Positions 16,865 through 26,126 of a stretch of 64,000 nt of DNA are shown one piece after another (within the stretch, counting starts at the first letter, position 1; each line of letters begins with the position of its first letter). The translations under genes and the position numbers were made by a program. The stretch is from Roseibium sp. HPY-6 (GTDB lineage: Bacteria; Pseudomonadota; Alphaproteobacteria; Rhizobiales; Stappiaceae). The notes below the pieces were generated by a model, which saw only the letters and a list, made by a program, of their open reading frames with translations, had not been told where the DNA came from and ran no database searches. The stretch spans positions 930,001-994,000 of the forward strand of contig NZ_JBEWCD010000001.1 in assembly GCF_040530035.1 (NCBI RefSeq), in the 5' to 3' direction.

Positions 16865-17197
16865 ATGCCGATCCTCAATCCACCTCTTCCTAAAGTTAGG
16901 CTCTCGCGCCTCAGGGACATTGGCTGGTCTAAATGGGACCCGATAGGGCTTCTCGGTGACGGCCAGAACTGGACTGACGAAAACTGCTTAACGTTCGCAG
17001 ACGAATACGACAGCTACTTGATCCAAGCTGCGAGTCAGCTTCGCAGAGGTGTGTCAGAGGAGACTGTTGTGGGCTACCTCGTCAAAACCGAGGCGTATCA
17101 CATGGGGCTAGGAACGAACCAAGGTACGTTTACTCGCGCGAAAGCGGTTGTCGCTGCTATTCAAGCAGATGATGAGCTCTGGGCATACAAGGGCTAA
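16865..17197 (+). CDS. Conserved hypothetical protein, 110 residues
   Basis: The protein has LRDIGWSKWDPIGL, ADEYDSYLIQAASQLRRG, VGYLVKTEAYHMGLG. The order WDPIGL / DEYDxYL / ExxHMGLG recurs in small uncharacterised bacterial proteins I have seen, but I cannot name the family. It is soluble, with no signal peptide. The ribosome site is weak. Composition is slightly lower in GC than its neighbours, a mild hint of acquisition. Confidence 0.65.
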   Translation: MPILNPPLPKVRLSRLRDIGWSKWDPIGLLGDGQNWTDENCLTFADEYDSYLIQAASQLRRGVSEETVVGYLVKTEAYHMGLGTNQGTFTRAKAVVAAIQADDELWAYKG

Positions 17198-17344
17198 CAC
17201 TTGCGGAAGACTATGCCCCCAGGCACCCGCGCGTTCTGCCGCAGGTTCGCTGATCACGACTAGCGCATCGGCTGCACAATGTTTGACCAGATCGCGCAAA
17301 GATTGCACTCTTGCCCAGGCATCACGTTGCTGCAGGAGCCATAG

Positions 17345-18130
17345 ATGAACCGTATCACGTCCCGCGAATACAAGCTGATCCTGAATGCGACCCGCTTTCT
17401 GGATCGAGAGACCGCAAGCAATGCATTTCAGGATGTGATCGGTTTTCTGACGGAAAGGCTCGGCGGGGACATAGACCGTCAGGACAAGGAAGAAGCACGC
17501 GAAACAAGTTACGTCGACACTGAAGACTTCCGCCTTCGCGCGGCCGGCTACGCTCTCAGATGCCGGTATGAAGAGGACGAGGACGACTACAAGCTCACCT
17601 TAAAGTTCCGCTCTGCGGACCTGATCCTTGCCGAGGATGCGTCCGTTGAGACAGCCGATGCCAGACGCTCTCGAATGAAATTCGAGGAGGACCTGATGCC
17701 TCCTTTCCGAAGCGTCTTCTCCCGTTCCAGCGCAATCCGGTTCAAGAAGCAACCCAAGCTCGCAACGATCGATGACGCGGTCGAAATTTTTCCGGCCCTG
17801 GAGAAACTGGAGATACACAGGAAAACCCGGCTGGGCACCGTGAACGCATTCACGGCCACGGAGATCTTCCGCAAGCTCTGCAAGGTCGACTTCAAGAAGG
17901 CAGAGCCGATCAAGCTCGGTCTCAGTTTCTGGTATCCGGACGGACCGACCGGCTGGCCCCTGATTGCAGAATGTGCATTCGATTTCGAGTGGGATGGAAG
18001 GAAAAAAGGCTTCGACCTGGATCAGGTCAGGGGTGCGAATGAACTCTTCCGGCTGCTTCAAAAACAACCCGGATGGTTCGACCCTGCGGCGACCACGAAA
18101 ACCCGATACGCCTATGAGGGGATGAGGTAG
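17345..18130 (+). CDS. CYTH/triphosphate-tunnel-like protein (tentative)
   Basis: 261 residues, start supported by AGGAG 8 bases upstream. The order of charged strands resembles the CYTH/TTM fold: EYKLIL at the N-terminus, SYVDTEDFRLRAAGYALRCRY, DDYKLTLKFRSADL, then IHRKTRLGTVNA, a long gap, AECAFDFEWDG and TTKTRYAYE at the end. Members hydrolyse or bind triphosphates with metal. The match is by strand pattern rather than a perfect ExExK, so the call is provisional. Confidence 0.55.
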   Translation: MNRITSREYKLILNATRFLDRETASNAFQDVIGFLTERLGGDIDRQDKEEARETSYVDTEDFRLRAAGYALRCRYEEDEDDYKLTLKFRSADLILAEDASVETADARRSRMKFEEDLMPPFRSVFSRSSAIRFKKQPKLATIDDAVEIFPALEKLEIHRKTRLGTVNAFTATEIFRKLCKVDFKKAEPIKLGLSFWYPDGPTGWPLIAECAFDFEWDGRKKGFDLDQVRGANELFRLLQKQPGWFDPAATTKTRYAYEGMR

Positions 18131-18183
18131 GCAAGTCTCGCCGCCGCGCGGATGGTCAAGCTCAATTGTGTTAGCCGGAGAGA

Positions 18184-18570
18184 CTACTCCGACTGCGACA
18201 CGGTACTACTCTGCTGGTCGCGGCTGCCTTGGGTGTAGATGCGCCCATGAATCTTCAGTTTCTCCAGGGCGACATCCCAGGATGGAACCACATCGGACTG
18301 AAAACTGTATGTGCTCCCTTCCGCAATCTCCGGAAACGCACGAATTGCCTTGCGATGAGCCCCCCGGTAAAGAAACCTCTTCATTGCCGTTTCGCTTTCC
18401 CAGACGGTCAGCGTGTGATGAATGCCGTCTTTCTTGAGCACATCCGCCAGGACAATACCCTTGGCCGCTTTGGCCTGACTGTAGCTCGGAGCGGCATGTC
18501 TCCAGAAGCGGAAAGCAGAAAACCAACCTTTCAGGCGCAGTCCTGTGACAGATACATGATATCGGGCCAT
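18184..18570 (-). CDS. Antibiotic-biosynthesis-monooxygenase-like (DUF3291/CrtA-type) protein
   Basis: 128 residues of a dimeric alpha-beta-barrel type: VSVTGLRLKGWFSAFRFWRHAAPSYSQA, then HTLTVWESETAMKRFLYRGAHRKAIRAFPEI. This LRLK..W / LTxWExExAMxxFxxxGAHRxAM pattern is shared with a family related to spheroidene monooxygenase. No crt genes are nearby, so a carotenoid role is not implied. The start at 18570 follows GGAGG; an upstream open extension is disregarded. Confidence 0.75.
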   Translation of the reverse strand: MARYHVSVTGLRLKGWFSAFRFWRHAAPSYSQAKAAKGIVLADVLKKDGIHHTLTVWESETAMKRFLYRGAHRKAIRAFPEIAEGSTYSFQSDVVPSWDVALEKLKIHGRIYTQGSRDQQSSTVSQSE

Positions 18571-18772
18571 CGTATCCTCCGATGCTTCAACTACGCAAAA
18601 GCAGAAGGATCGGATCGCAGGGCTTGAGTTTGGCTTCCGGGCAGTGCCTCCTGACACTCGACCAGGCTTTGGAAGGCCTTGTGAAAACTTGAGAACACAA
18701 ACAAATCGAAAGACTTGTTTAAAAACATCTTCACAATTTTTGGTTTAGAGGGTGAGGTCTTTGGAGTGCCCA

Positions 18773-19234
18773 ATGCTTGCCCTCATCAATCCTTGCCACG
18801 GCAAGATCGGCCGAACGCACTGGTGGTTGTCTCAGATCGCAATCTTCTGTCTGGCGATTGGCGGTCTGGCCGGCACAATTTTCTTGTTCGCGGATCTGGA
18901 AGACAGCTCTAGTGCCCGCAATCCGATGGAAAATATCGGCCTCACCGTGACGATTATTGCCGTGCTTTACATGAACCTGTGCACGTGCCTCAACAGGCTT
19001 CGCGACTCCGGCCGAAGTGGCTTTTGGTATCTGAGCTTCCTGTTGCCGACAGTTGGCAGTGGGCTGATGTGTTACTTTTGTGGGATCGAAAAGACGCCTG
19101 GCCGGTTCACTTCGGACGAGCCTGATCCACCAGCGGACAATTTTGTGCGGCAGCCGCCGGTTCAGCCGGCCCCGCGCAGCAGTGTCCCGCCGCCGCCGAA
19201 AGAATTTGGGCGAAGACATAGCAACGCCGTTTAA
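18773..19234 (+). CDS. DUF805 membrane protein
   Basis: 153 residues. GKIGRTHWWLSQIAIFCLAIGG, a second helix near IGLTVTIIAVLYMNL, CLNRLRDSGRSGFWYLSFLLP and the following helix match DUF805 (paired Arg loops between helices). The C-terminal 40 residues are Pro-rich and probably disordered. The ATG at 18773 has GGAG six bases before it; a GTG at 18752 is less suitable. Function unknown. Confidence 0.82.
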   Translation: MLALINPCHGKIGRTHWWLSQIAIFCLAIGGLAGTIFLFADLEDSSSARNPMENIGLTVTIIAVLYMNLCTCLNRLRDSGRSGFWYLSFLLPTVGSGLMCYFCGIEKTPGRFTSDEPDPPADNFVRQPPVQPAPRSSVPPPPKEFGRRHSNAV

Positions 19235-19270
19235 ACGCTCGCTGTGGATCCACAAGGCATGAGTGTTGGA

Positions 19271-20068
19271 TCAGGCCGCTTCCGCGCGTTTCATTTTCTG
19301 GTGCTCGTCCTCGACAAGACCGATTTTCCAGTAGCCAGAGATATAGGTGTCCTTCCTCGGCACGGCTCGCTCATTGTGGAGATAGTCCCGTAGCGAACGG
19401 ATGACCGAACTCTCACCGGCAATACACGTTTGCAATACGCCCTGCCGCCAGTTGAGCGATTTGACGAATTCCAATTGGGCGCTGGAAGCTACGTGCGGAT
19501 CCTCTTGCACAAGCCAGGTGATCTCGATGCCCTGCGGGGCCGTAACCTCGCGAATGTCCTCTTTCGAGGGGACTTCGAAAACAGCGACACCTTGCGCATC
19601 CAGAGGCATAGCTTCCAGCGTTGCCTCCGCGATGGGCATCGCTGAAAGATCAGCCGCAATCAGATACCAGTCAGCGTAGTAGTTCGTGATCTTAGGCTGG
19701 CTTGGACCGAAGAAACCCAAAAACGATCCTGTCACCGCGCACTGCGCCCAGCGTGTGGCCGGGCCTTCGTCGCCATGGACGACAAAGTCGATATCAAGTT
19801 CCAGCTCCGCCGGACGGAAGGCGCGCACCGTGTACGTTCGCACCGGGTGGATTTTTTCATTCGGCGCATCAGGCGCGAAATAGGCGTAGAATTCCTCTTT
19901 CGTTTCGCCCTCTCTTGGCAAAACCAGCTTGCAATTGGCACCTTCATGATTGGCCGGAAAACCTTGCAGTTCAGGACCGGCAAATGTCACGCGCACCATA
20001 TGCGGGCTGAGTGCCCTGGTTTTCAAAACAGTCAGTATGCGTGGCCGCCGCTTCGGTTTGGTGGTCAC
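19271..20068 (-). CDS. Siderophore-interacting protein (FAD-dependent ferric-siderophore reductase)
   Basis: 265 residues of the SIP family. The FAD-binding domain has VRTYTVRAF and DFVVHGDEGPATRWA. The C-terminal SIP half has YLIAADLSAMPI, AGESSVIRSLRDYL and the diagnostic SGYWKIGLVEDEHQKMK. Such enzymes release iron from ferric siderophores in the cytoplasm. No siderophore uptake genes are adjacent, and I see no obvious Fur or Irr box upstream. Confidence 0.92.
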   Translation of the reverse strand: MTTKPKRRPRILTVLKTRALSPHMVRVTFAGPELQGFPANHEGANCKLVLPREGETKEEFYAYFAPDAPNEKIHPVRTYTVRAFRPAELELDIDFVVHGDEGPATRWAQCAVTGSFLGFFGPSQPKITNYYADWYLIAADLSAMPIAEATLEAMPLDAQGVAVFEVPSKEDIREVTAPQGIEITWLVQEDPHVASSAQLEFVKSLNWRQGVLQTCIAGESSVIRSLRDYLHNERAVPRKDTYISGYWKIGLVEDEHQKMKRAEAA

Positions 20069-20183
20069 CTGAGAGCCTCATAAAGATGAATAACACACTC
20101 AAGATTTAGCAAGTGTCTATCGTCTTTTAAAGTGCTGCATTGTTCGATGAGCCTAAACACAGCGTCACGCCGGAGAAGTCTTT

Positions 20184-20211
20184 CAAAAAAAAGCCCGCCG
20201 ATTGGCGGGCT
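20184..20211 (-). terminator. Rho-independent terminator of the YHS gene
   Basis: On the minus strand a 7-bp GCCCGCC/GGCGGGC stem with a four-base loop is followed by eight T. Confidence 0.9.
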
Positions 20212-20254
20212 GAAAGGAAGTTTGGAGGTAATGGCAAATTAACTCATAGGACGA

Positions 20255-20749
20255 TCAGTTGCGGATGATCGGTTCTTTCAGATCTTCCGGCTTCTTGTCC
20301 TTGATGATTTCCCAGTTCAAGGTCGCATTGTTGATATGTCCCGGAACGTCCTGTTCGAAACGTTCTTGCACCTTCAGCGAGTTGTTGAGGTACAGCTTGC
20401 CATCGACAATCGACCACGCTTCCGGCACGACCGGGACCTTGAAGCCCATGGCAGCACCGAATGCGCAGAAACCGCCATATTGCGGGGCGTATTTTGCCGG
20501 TTCGGCAGCAAACTTGTCGCGGTTTTCGGCGGACGAGAATTTCCAGGTCACGTCGTCATACTGGAATGTGTACTCATCGGAACCGGCAACCGGCTTGCCC
20601 TCGGTGAAGTAGGCAACGGGATCGGTGCCGCCGATGGCAGCGCCACCCTTCGTGAAGGTCGTGATCTCGTCAGCGGTCGCGGAAAAAGCGACGGCCGAAA
20701 ACAGGGCTGTCAGTCCCAGCAGGACGGATTTTGAGGTGTAAAGCGGCAT
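20255..20749 (-). CDS. Exported YHS-domain protein
   Basis: 164 residues. The N-terminus MPLYTSKSVLLGLTALFSAVAFSATA is a signal peptide (cleavage near SATA-DE). The YHS domain follows: GGTDPVAYFTEGKPVAGSDEY, KFSSAENRDKFAAEPAKYAPQYGGFCAFG, with the usual single Cys. These periplasmic proteins are often linked to metal or heme handling, without firm biochemistry. The start has GGAG upstream, and a strong terminator follows the gene. Confidence 0.9.
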   Translation of the reverse strand: MPLYTSKSVLLGLTALFSAVAFSATADEITTFTKGGAAIGGTDPVAYFTEGKPVAGSDEYTFQYDDVTWKFSSAENRDKFAAEPAKYAPQYGGFCAFGAAMGFKVPVVPEAWSIVDGKLYLNNSLKVQERFEQDVPGHINNATLNWEIIKDKKPEDLKEPIIRN

Positions 20750-20901
20750 GGACGTCTCCACAAGGGGTAAGAGAAGGCGTTACGCGCGGCGTCTTTGTGC
20801 ACCGTGCTGGTGCAAACATGTCCCTTGACGCGGTAAATGGCCAATAACCTTTGATCACAGAGATGAAAGGAGCTTGCTAGAAAATGTGATTTCCACCACC
20901 T

Positions 20902-21486
20902 TCACGTGCCGGGAAGCCCGGAAAACGGCCGGGGATCGCGCGGCGCGACAAGGCCCAGAACGAGGTGAATTGCCTTTTCAAGATCATCTGCGCTCGGAAT
21001 ATGTCCGCGAACCAGCGTGCCGAAAGACACCAATCCAAGCAAAAGATCGATCCTTGTCTCCATGTCAGCTTCAAACGGGGTTGCGATCAGGATCTGCCGC
21101 AGCGCCAAGCGTTGACCGCTTTCCGCTTCCGCAAAAACAACGGCAAATTCGGAAACGTCCCGATAGGAGGAAAGGGATCTGATCGCGCCGCCAAGCGGTG
21201 TTTCGGTCAGCGCTTTGGCAAGACCAACGAGATACCGCCGCAGGTCTTCCGCAACACTGCCTCGCAGAGGTGGCTCCGGCCTGAAAGCCAGAAAGCCATT
21301 CGCCAGCGCTGCGGCGGCAAGTGCCGTCTTATCCGGAAAGCGCCTGTAGATCGCCTGTTTGCTCGTCCCCGCGCTCCGCGCAATCCGAGCTACGGTCGTG
21401 CCGGCGTAACCGGTCTCTGAAAGTTCGCGAAGCGTTGCGTTAAGAAGCGCATCGCTCACTCGGGTTTCCTTCGGCCGCCCCCTCAA
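20902..21486 (-). CDS. TetR/AcrR-family repressor
   Basis: 194 residues. The HTH is at the N-terminus: LRELSETGYAGTTVARIARSAGTSKQAIYRRFPDKTALAAAAL. The C-terminal ligand domain is helical with no specific signature. The start is a TTG (21484-21486) behind GGGAGAG; no in-frame ATG precedes the HTH. About 57 bases upstream lies TACGGT-N10-ACCGTA, a possible operator. It is divergent from gatC, but the 220-base gap makes control of gatCA doubtful. Confidence 0.85.
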   Translation of the reverse strand: MRGRPKETRVSDALLNATLRELSETGYAGTTVARIARSAGTSKQAIYRRFPDKTALAAAALANGFLAFRPEPPLRGSVAEDLRRYLVGLAKALTETPLGGAIRSLSSYRDVSEFAVVFAEAESGQRLALRQILIATPFEADMETRIDLLLGLVSFGTLVRGHIPSADDLEKAIHLVLGLVAPRDPRPFSGLPGT

Positions 21487-21542
21487 CTCACTCTCCCGTT
21501 TATTCGCCCGAAATATAAAGGTTATGATCCAGCAATTTGAAT

Positions 21543-21564
21543 TACGGTTCTAGTTGGTACCGTA
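21543..21564. promoter_or_regulatory. Possible TetR operator
   Basis: TACGGT (21543-21548) and ACCGTA (21559-21564) are inverted and lie between tetR and gatC. A perfect TATAAT (21563-21568, plus strand) overlaps the right half. Confidence 0.45.
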
Positions 21565-21714
21565 TAATTCTGATCTTGGCTGAATCCAATGCGAATTCAC
21601 ACCCGGATGCTTCGATTTTGGCTATAAGCGGCCACGAACGCAGGACCCGACCCTGCACGCAACACGCTCCGTTCCGTCCCAGCGGACGCGAATATCCAGC
21701 AAGACGAGGATCCC

Positions 21715-22002
21715 ATGTCTGTCGATACCGACACAGTGAAACGCGTTGCCAGGCTAGCACGCATCAAAGTCAGCGAAGAAGACGCCACCCGGATGACGGG
21801 TGAGCTCAACGCCATTCTCGGGTTTGTCGAGCAGCTCGACGAAGTCAACATCGACGGTGTCGAACCAATGACGTCCGTGGTCGAGCAGACCATGAAGAAA
21901 CGCGTTGACGGCATCACCGACGGCAACAAGGCCGACGACATAACGCTCAACGCGCCGGCCTCCGAAGATCATTTCTTCATGGTCCCGAAAGTCGTCGAAT
22001 AA
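21715..22002 (+). CDS. gatC: Asp/Glu-tRNA(Asn/Gln) amidotransferase subunit C
   Basis: The small subunit stabilises GatA in the complex that converts Glu-tRNA(Gln) to Gln-tRNA(Gln). 95 residues, the family's usual length. [39 protein letters not shown] and the [17 protein letters not shown] region are diagnostic. The start follows GAGGA. A GNAT gene and then gatA follow on the same strand; gatB is not in the window. Confidence 0.95.
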   Translation: MSVDTDTVKRVARLARIKVSEEDATRMTGELNAILGFVEQLDEVNIDGVEPMTSVVEQTMKKRVDGITDGNKADDITLNAPASEDHFFMVPKVVE

Positions 22003-22015
22003 GGTCTGTTTGGCA

Positions 22016-22489
22016 ATGTCGCCCCAAGCCCCTGTCATCTCGATCGAAACCCCCTTGTCAGAGGACATGGGCGCGATGATTGCCGAGCTCAACGAGGTGC
22101 TGTTGACCTTGTCACCCCCGGAAGCGTGCTACCACATGTCGACCGAGGACATGGCCGGTGATGCGACCACCGTTTTTGTGGCCAGGGTTGACGGCGATGC
22201 GGCCGCTTGCGGCGCACTTCACCGGCACGCAAACGGGATTGCTGAGGTCAAGCGCATGTATACGCGCCCCATCTTTCAGGGACAGGGCCTGGGCGGCAAG
22301 ATCCTCGAACGGATTGTTCAGCTTGCGCAAAGTGAAGGCTTTTCCGCACTTGTTTTGGAGACCGGCGACAAACATCCGGCAGCCTGGCGCATCTATGAGC
22401 GTGCCGGCTTCAGCCGTTGCGGACCGGTGCTCGACTATCCCGACAGTCCCTATTCCGTATTTTATTCAAGGCCGCTGACGGCCAACTGA
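22016..22489 (+). CDS. GNAT N-acetyltransferase inserted between gatC and gatA
   Basis: 158 residues with the acetyl-CoA loop VKRMYTRPIFQGQGLGGKILERI (Q-x-x-G-x-G) and the C-terminal LETGDKHPAAWRIYERAGFSR typical of small-molecule GNATs. The ATG at 22016 is 13 bases after the gatC stop, and gatA begins 12 bases after its stop, so all three are co-transcribed. The acceptor is unknown; operon membership alone does not prove a tRNA role. Confidence 0.88.
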   Translation: MSPQAPVISIETPLSEDMGAMIAELNEVLLTLSPPEACYHMSTEDMAGDATTVFVARVDGDAAACGALHRHANGIAEVKRMYTRPIFQGQGLGGKILERIVQLAQSEGFSALVLETGDKHPAAWRIYERAGFSRCGPVLDYPDSPYSVFYSRPLTAN

Positions 22490-22501
22490 AAGAACCAAGT
22501 C

Positions 22502-23986
22502 ATGACCGACCTGACCAAACTGACCATTGCCGACGCCCGCGAGGGGCTGAAAAACAAGGACTACACATCACTCGAACTGACCGACGCGTTCCTTTCGAAC
22601 ATTGAGGCCGCCAACGGGCAGCTCAACGCTTATGTCAGCATCACCGCCGACCGGGCGCGCGACATGGCCAGGGCCTCCGATGCCAAGCTCGCCGGTGGCA
22701 ATGGCGGCACGCTTGAGGGCATTCCGCTCGGCATCAAGGACCTGTTCGCCACAAAGGGTGCGCACACGCAGGCCTGCAGTCATATCCTGGACAGCTTCAA
22801 GCCCGCCTATGAATCCACCGTCACCAGCAACCTCTGGTCTGACGGCGCCGTCATGCTTGGCAAACTCAACATGGACGAGTTCGCGATGGGGTCTTCCAAC
22901 GAGACCTCCTACTATGGTGACGTGATCAACCCGTGGCGCAAAAAGGACTCCAACCAGGACCTTGTTCCGGGAGGATCTTCCGGCGGTTCGGCAACTGCTG
23001 TTGCCGCGCGTCTTTGCATGGGGGCGACCGCGACCGACACTGGCGGCTCGATCCGTCAGCCGGCAGCCTTCACCGGTACCGTCGGCATCAAGCCGACTTA
23101 CGGCCGCTGCTCGCGCTGGGGCATCGTTGCCTTTGCCTCTTCGCTTGATCAGGCAGGCCCGATCGCCCACACGGTGCGCGACAGCGCCATCCTATTGAAG
23201 TCGATGGCGTCGATCGATCCGAAGGACACGACGTCTGTCGACATTGAAGTCCCCGACTACGAGGCGGCCATCGGCAAGTCGGTCAAGGGACTGAAGATCG
23301 GCATTCCGGCGGAATACCGCATGGACGGCATGCCGGGCGAAATCGAAGAGTTGTGGCAGAAGGGGATCGCCTGGCTGAAAGACGCTGGCGCCGAGATTGT
23401 CGATATCTCGATGCCGCACACCAAATATGCGCTCCCGGCCTATTACATCGTTGCGCCCGCGGAAGCCTCTTCGAACCTTGCGCGCTACGACGGCGTTCGC
23501 TACGGCCTGCGTGTTCCCGGCAAAGATATTGTCGAAATGTATGAAAACACGCGTGCGGAAGGCTTCGGCGACGAGGTCAAGCGCCGTGTCCTCATCGGCA
23601 CTTACGTGCTCTCCGCCGGTTACTACGACGCCTATTACCTGAAGGCTCAAAAGGTCCGCACCCTGATCAAACGCGACTTTGATCTTGCCTGGGCAAACGG
23701 CGTCGACGCAATCCTGACACCGGCGACCCCGTCAGCTGCTTTCGGCGTGGCCGACCAGGAACTTCATGCAGACCCGGTGAAGATGTACCTGAACGACATT
23801 TTCACAGTCACGGTGAACATGGCCGGATTGCCGGGCATCGCCGTTCCGGCCGGTCTCGACAAGGACGGGCTTCCGCTCGGACTTCAGCTGATCGGCAAGC
23901 CGTTCGATGAAGCGACGCTCTTCCAGGTCGGCCAGGTCATCGAAGATGCCGCAGGCTCGTTCGAACCTGAAAAGTGGTGGGGCTGA
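22502..23986 (+). CDS. gatA: Glu-tRNA(Gln) amidotransferase subunit A
   Basis: The glutaminase subunit of the GatCAB complex, of the amidase-signature family. 494 residues, normal length. The Ser-cisSer-Lys triad is visible: Lys in [14 protein letters not shown], cis-Ser in [15 protein letters not shown], and the nucleophile Ser in [36 protein letters not shown] is diagnostic for GatA. It supplies ammonia from glutamine for transamidation of misacylated tRNA, which alphaproteobacteria use in place of, or beside, a direct glutaminyl-tRNA synthetase route. Confidence 0.97.
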   Translation: MTDLTKLTIADAREGLKNKDYTSLELTDAFLSNIEAANGQLNAYVSITADRARDMARASDAKLAGGNGGTLEGIPLGIKDLFATKGAHTQACSHILDSFKPAYESTVTSNLWSDGAVMLGKLNMDEFAMGSSNETSYYGDVINPWRKKDSNQDLVPGGSSGGSATAVAARLCMGATATDTGGSIRQPAAFTGTVGIKPTYGRCSRWGIVAFASSLDQAGPIAHTVRDSAILLKSMASIDPKDTTSVDIEVPDYEAAIGKSVKGLKIGIPAEYRMDGMPGEIEELWQKGIAWLKDAGAEIVDISMPHTKYALPAYYIVAPAEASSNLARYDGVRYGLRVPGKDIVEMYENTRAEGFGDEVKRRVLIGTYVLSAGYYDAYYLKAQKVRTLIKRDFDLAWANGVDAILTPATPSAAFGVADQELHADPVKMYLNDIFTVTVNMAGLPGIAVPAGLDKDGLPLGLQLIGKPFDEATLFQVGQVIEDAAGSFEPEKWWG

Positions 23987-23999
23987 GCGCTCCGGGAAT

Positions 24000-24100
24000 T
24001 CACAGCCTATGTGCCGTCCCGGACCCGATCCGGGACCACAATCCCGCAGCTTGCAAACAAGGCCCCGGCTCAAGGCCGGGGTAGCGTTGGGGATAGCAAC
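24000..24100. repeat. Dispersed palindromic repeats downstream of gatA
   Basis: GTCCCGGACCCGATCCGGGAC and GGCCCCGGCTCAAGGCCGGGG are palindromic modules of the same families seen around the NAT gene. Confidence 0.75.
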
Positions 24101-24143
24101 ATTGTTGTTGCCCATCCAATCGCACTGATTATTGGTGACCTTT

Positions 24144-25250
24144 ATGCATGACATCGAAACCCTCGTTATCGGCGCCGGTGTCATTGGACTTGCAATTGCC
24201 CGCGCTCTGGCAATGCGCGGGCGCGAGGTCATGGTTCTGGAGCGTCATGGCCTGATCGGATCGGAAACCAGCGCCCGCAATTCCGAAGTCATTCATGCCG
24301 GGATCTATTACCGGCCCGGCAGCCTGAAAGCGAAGCTATGTCTGCCCGGCAAGAACCAGCTCTACGCGTTCTGCGCCGAAAACGGCATCGCCCACAAACG
24401 GCTCGGAAAACTGATCGTCGCCTCAAACGACTCCCAGATACCGGAACTGGAACGATTGCATCGCCAGGCGCAAGACACCGGTCTCGACGATCTGGTTTTT
24501 TACGACCGCAGAAAGCTCGCGGAGCTCGAACCCGAACTCGATGGCGTCGGTGCGCTCTGGTCGCCCTCCACGGGCATCATCGACAGCCACGGATATATGC
24601 TTGCGCTTCAGGGCGGCCTTGAAGCTCATGGCGGGCAGGTGGTCCTGAATGCGGATGTGTCTTGCATTGAACGCATCCAGCATGGGTATGCTGTCCAGGT
24701 CAGAACGCAAGGCGGTGACGAAACGCCCCTCACCTGCCGGGAGCTCATCATTTCTGCCGGCCATTCAGCGCCCGGCCTGATGGCAGAGATCGAAGGGGTA
24801 AACCCTCCAAAGTCCTATTTGGCCAAGGGCAATTACTTTAAACTTCAGGGCAAAGCACCCTTTTCCCACCTCATCTATCCGGCTCCCGAGCCAGGTGGTC
24901 TTGGCATCCATCTGACACTCGACCTCCAGCGTCAGGCGCGCTTTGGACCCGATGTCGAATGGGCCGATGACATAAACTACGACGTCGACCCGGCTCGCAG
25001 TGACAGGTTTTACAAGGCGATCCGCAGTTATTGGCCGGGTCTCCCGGATGACAGCCTCATCCCCGACTATTCCGGCATCCGCCCCAAGATCGCCGGACCG
25101 GGTGAACCGGCCGCCGACTTCAGGATCGACGGCCCCGAAGCTCATGGCCTGGAGGGGCTTGTCGCGCTCTACGGAATGGAGTCCCCGGGCCTGACATCGT
25201 CCTTGGCAATTGGGGATGAGGTGGTGAAAAGGTTGGATGCAGGCGCATAG
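24144..25250 (+). CDS. FAD-dependent oxidoreductase, LhgO/DAO-like
   Basis: 368 residues. The N-terminal FAD-binding Rossmann motif is VIGAGVIGLAIARALAMRG, followed by VLERHGLIGSETSARNSEVIHAGIYY, characteristic of L-2-hydroxyglutarate oxidase-type enzymes. YDVDPARSDRFYKAIRSYWPGLPDD and GIRPKIAG fit the same group, and GMESPGLTSSLAIGDEV closes the FAD domain. L-2-hydroxyglutarate is a plausible substrate but not proven. The ATG at 24144 is used; earlier in-frame TTG/GTG codons overlap the likely ribosome site. Confidence 0.88.
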   Translation: MHDIETLVIGAGVIGLAIARALAMRGREVMVLERHGLIGSETSARNSEVIHAGIYYRPGSLKAKLCLPGKNQLYAFCAENGIAHKRLGKLIVASNDSQIPELERLHRQAQDTGLDDLVFYDRRKLAELEPELDGVGALWSPSTGIIDSHGYMLALQGGLEAHGGQVVLNADVSCIERIQHGYAVQVRTQGGDETPLTCRELIISAGHSAPGLMAEIEGVNPPKSYLAKGNYFKLQGKAPFSHLIYPAPEPGGLGIHLTLDLQRQARFGPDVEWADDINYDVDPARSDRFYKAIRSYWPGLPDDSLIPDYSGIRPKIAGPGEPAADFRIDGPEAHGLEGLVALYGMESPGLTSSLAIGDEVVKRLDAGA

Positions 25251-25436
25251 GGCTAACGAGGAGTTCTGAACGTCATGCCCGACTTGATCGGGGATCCAAA
25301 ACACTTTGATATTGTTGCCCAATCACAAGCAACGCGACCGGGTTCGTCTCCAAACCCGCGAACTTTTGAGATGACAATCAGGCTGGATTTCGGCCCCCTG
25401 CCAGAAACGTGCCTTCACCGTCGAGACGTCTTCCAA

Positions 25437-25787
25437 TCAGTGCACCCGTGCGCTCTCCGCCTCGAGAATTTCATCGGCGTCCAGTCCCGAGATGGGAAGG
25501 CGCGTGTCGGTCGGGACATCACCTGAGAGCTGAAGCGCAAGGTATCGGCCGCAGCATACCCTGAGGAAGCTGGTGAAATTGCCGAGATCATGCCCGGCAT
25601 CGATGCTTTCGTTGTGAAGCCGGGTGATCAGCTGGACGACATTCATGCCGTCGCGCCCGGCAATCTCATCCAACACGTTCCAAAAGAAGGTTTCCAGGCG
25701 AACGGAGGTCACCATCCCGTCGATGCGCAGTGACTTTGTGCTGCTTTCCCAAAGCGCGGGATCAGCTTCGATAAAGAGTTTGCACAT
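25437..25787 (-). CDS. Ribbon-helix-helix domain protein (RHH_4 type)
   Basis: 116 residues. MCKLFIEADPALWESSTKSLRIDGMVTSVRLETFFWNVLDEIAGRDGMNVVQLITRLHNE has the order of the alphaproteobacterial RHH_4 family: a strand (SLRIDGMVTSVRLE) then two helices. SFLRVCCGRYLALQL follows. Some relatives are arylsulfotransferase-associated or putative regulators, but targets are unknown. The start at 25787 follows GGGAGGA; the open frame upstream is not used. Confidence 0.82.
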   Translation of the reverse strand: MCKLFIEADPALWESSTKSLRIDGMVTSVRLETFFWNVLDEIAGRDGMNVVQLITRLHNESIDAGHDLGNFTSFLRVCCGRYLALQLSGDVPTDTRLPISGLDADEILEAESARVH

Positions 25788-25925
25788 GTCGTCCTCCCTT
25801 CCAGTTTGTCGGCTCCGGCGGCCTTGGTTCTCCAATATAAGGTCTCTCCACGGAAGGCCAACCGGCCCTGCAAAGGCCTGCCGCTCCTCTGCTTCAAACA
25901 TAGCAAGGCTCTGGATCCGAGACCT

Positions 25926-26046
25926 GTCCTTCGAGCCTCGCTGACGCGCTCCTCAGGATGAGGCGTGAAATTCGACCCAACAAACCTTACCCGAACCGAA
26001 ACCTCATCCTGAGGAGGACCGCCAGGTCCGTCTCGAAGGATGGGCC
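25926..26046. repeat. Hairpin-type dispersed repeat
   Basis: TCCTTCGAGCC...CTCCTCAGGATGAGG and CCTCATCCTGAGGAGGACC...GTCTCGAAGGATGG face each other, forming a long imperfect inverted repeat. The same arms occur around 5250-5352 and 5638-5742. Confidence 0.8.
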
Positions 26047-26126
26047 GGATGTCTTTGACCTCCGGCCCAGCTCCTCTAAATGCTAGGCTTCGACGGCATT
26101 GTTTGCTCTCGTTCGGCACGCACCGA

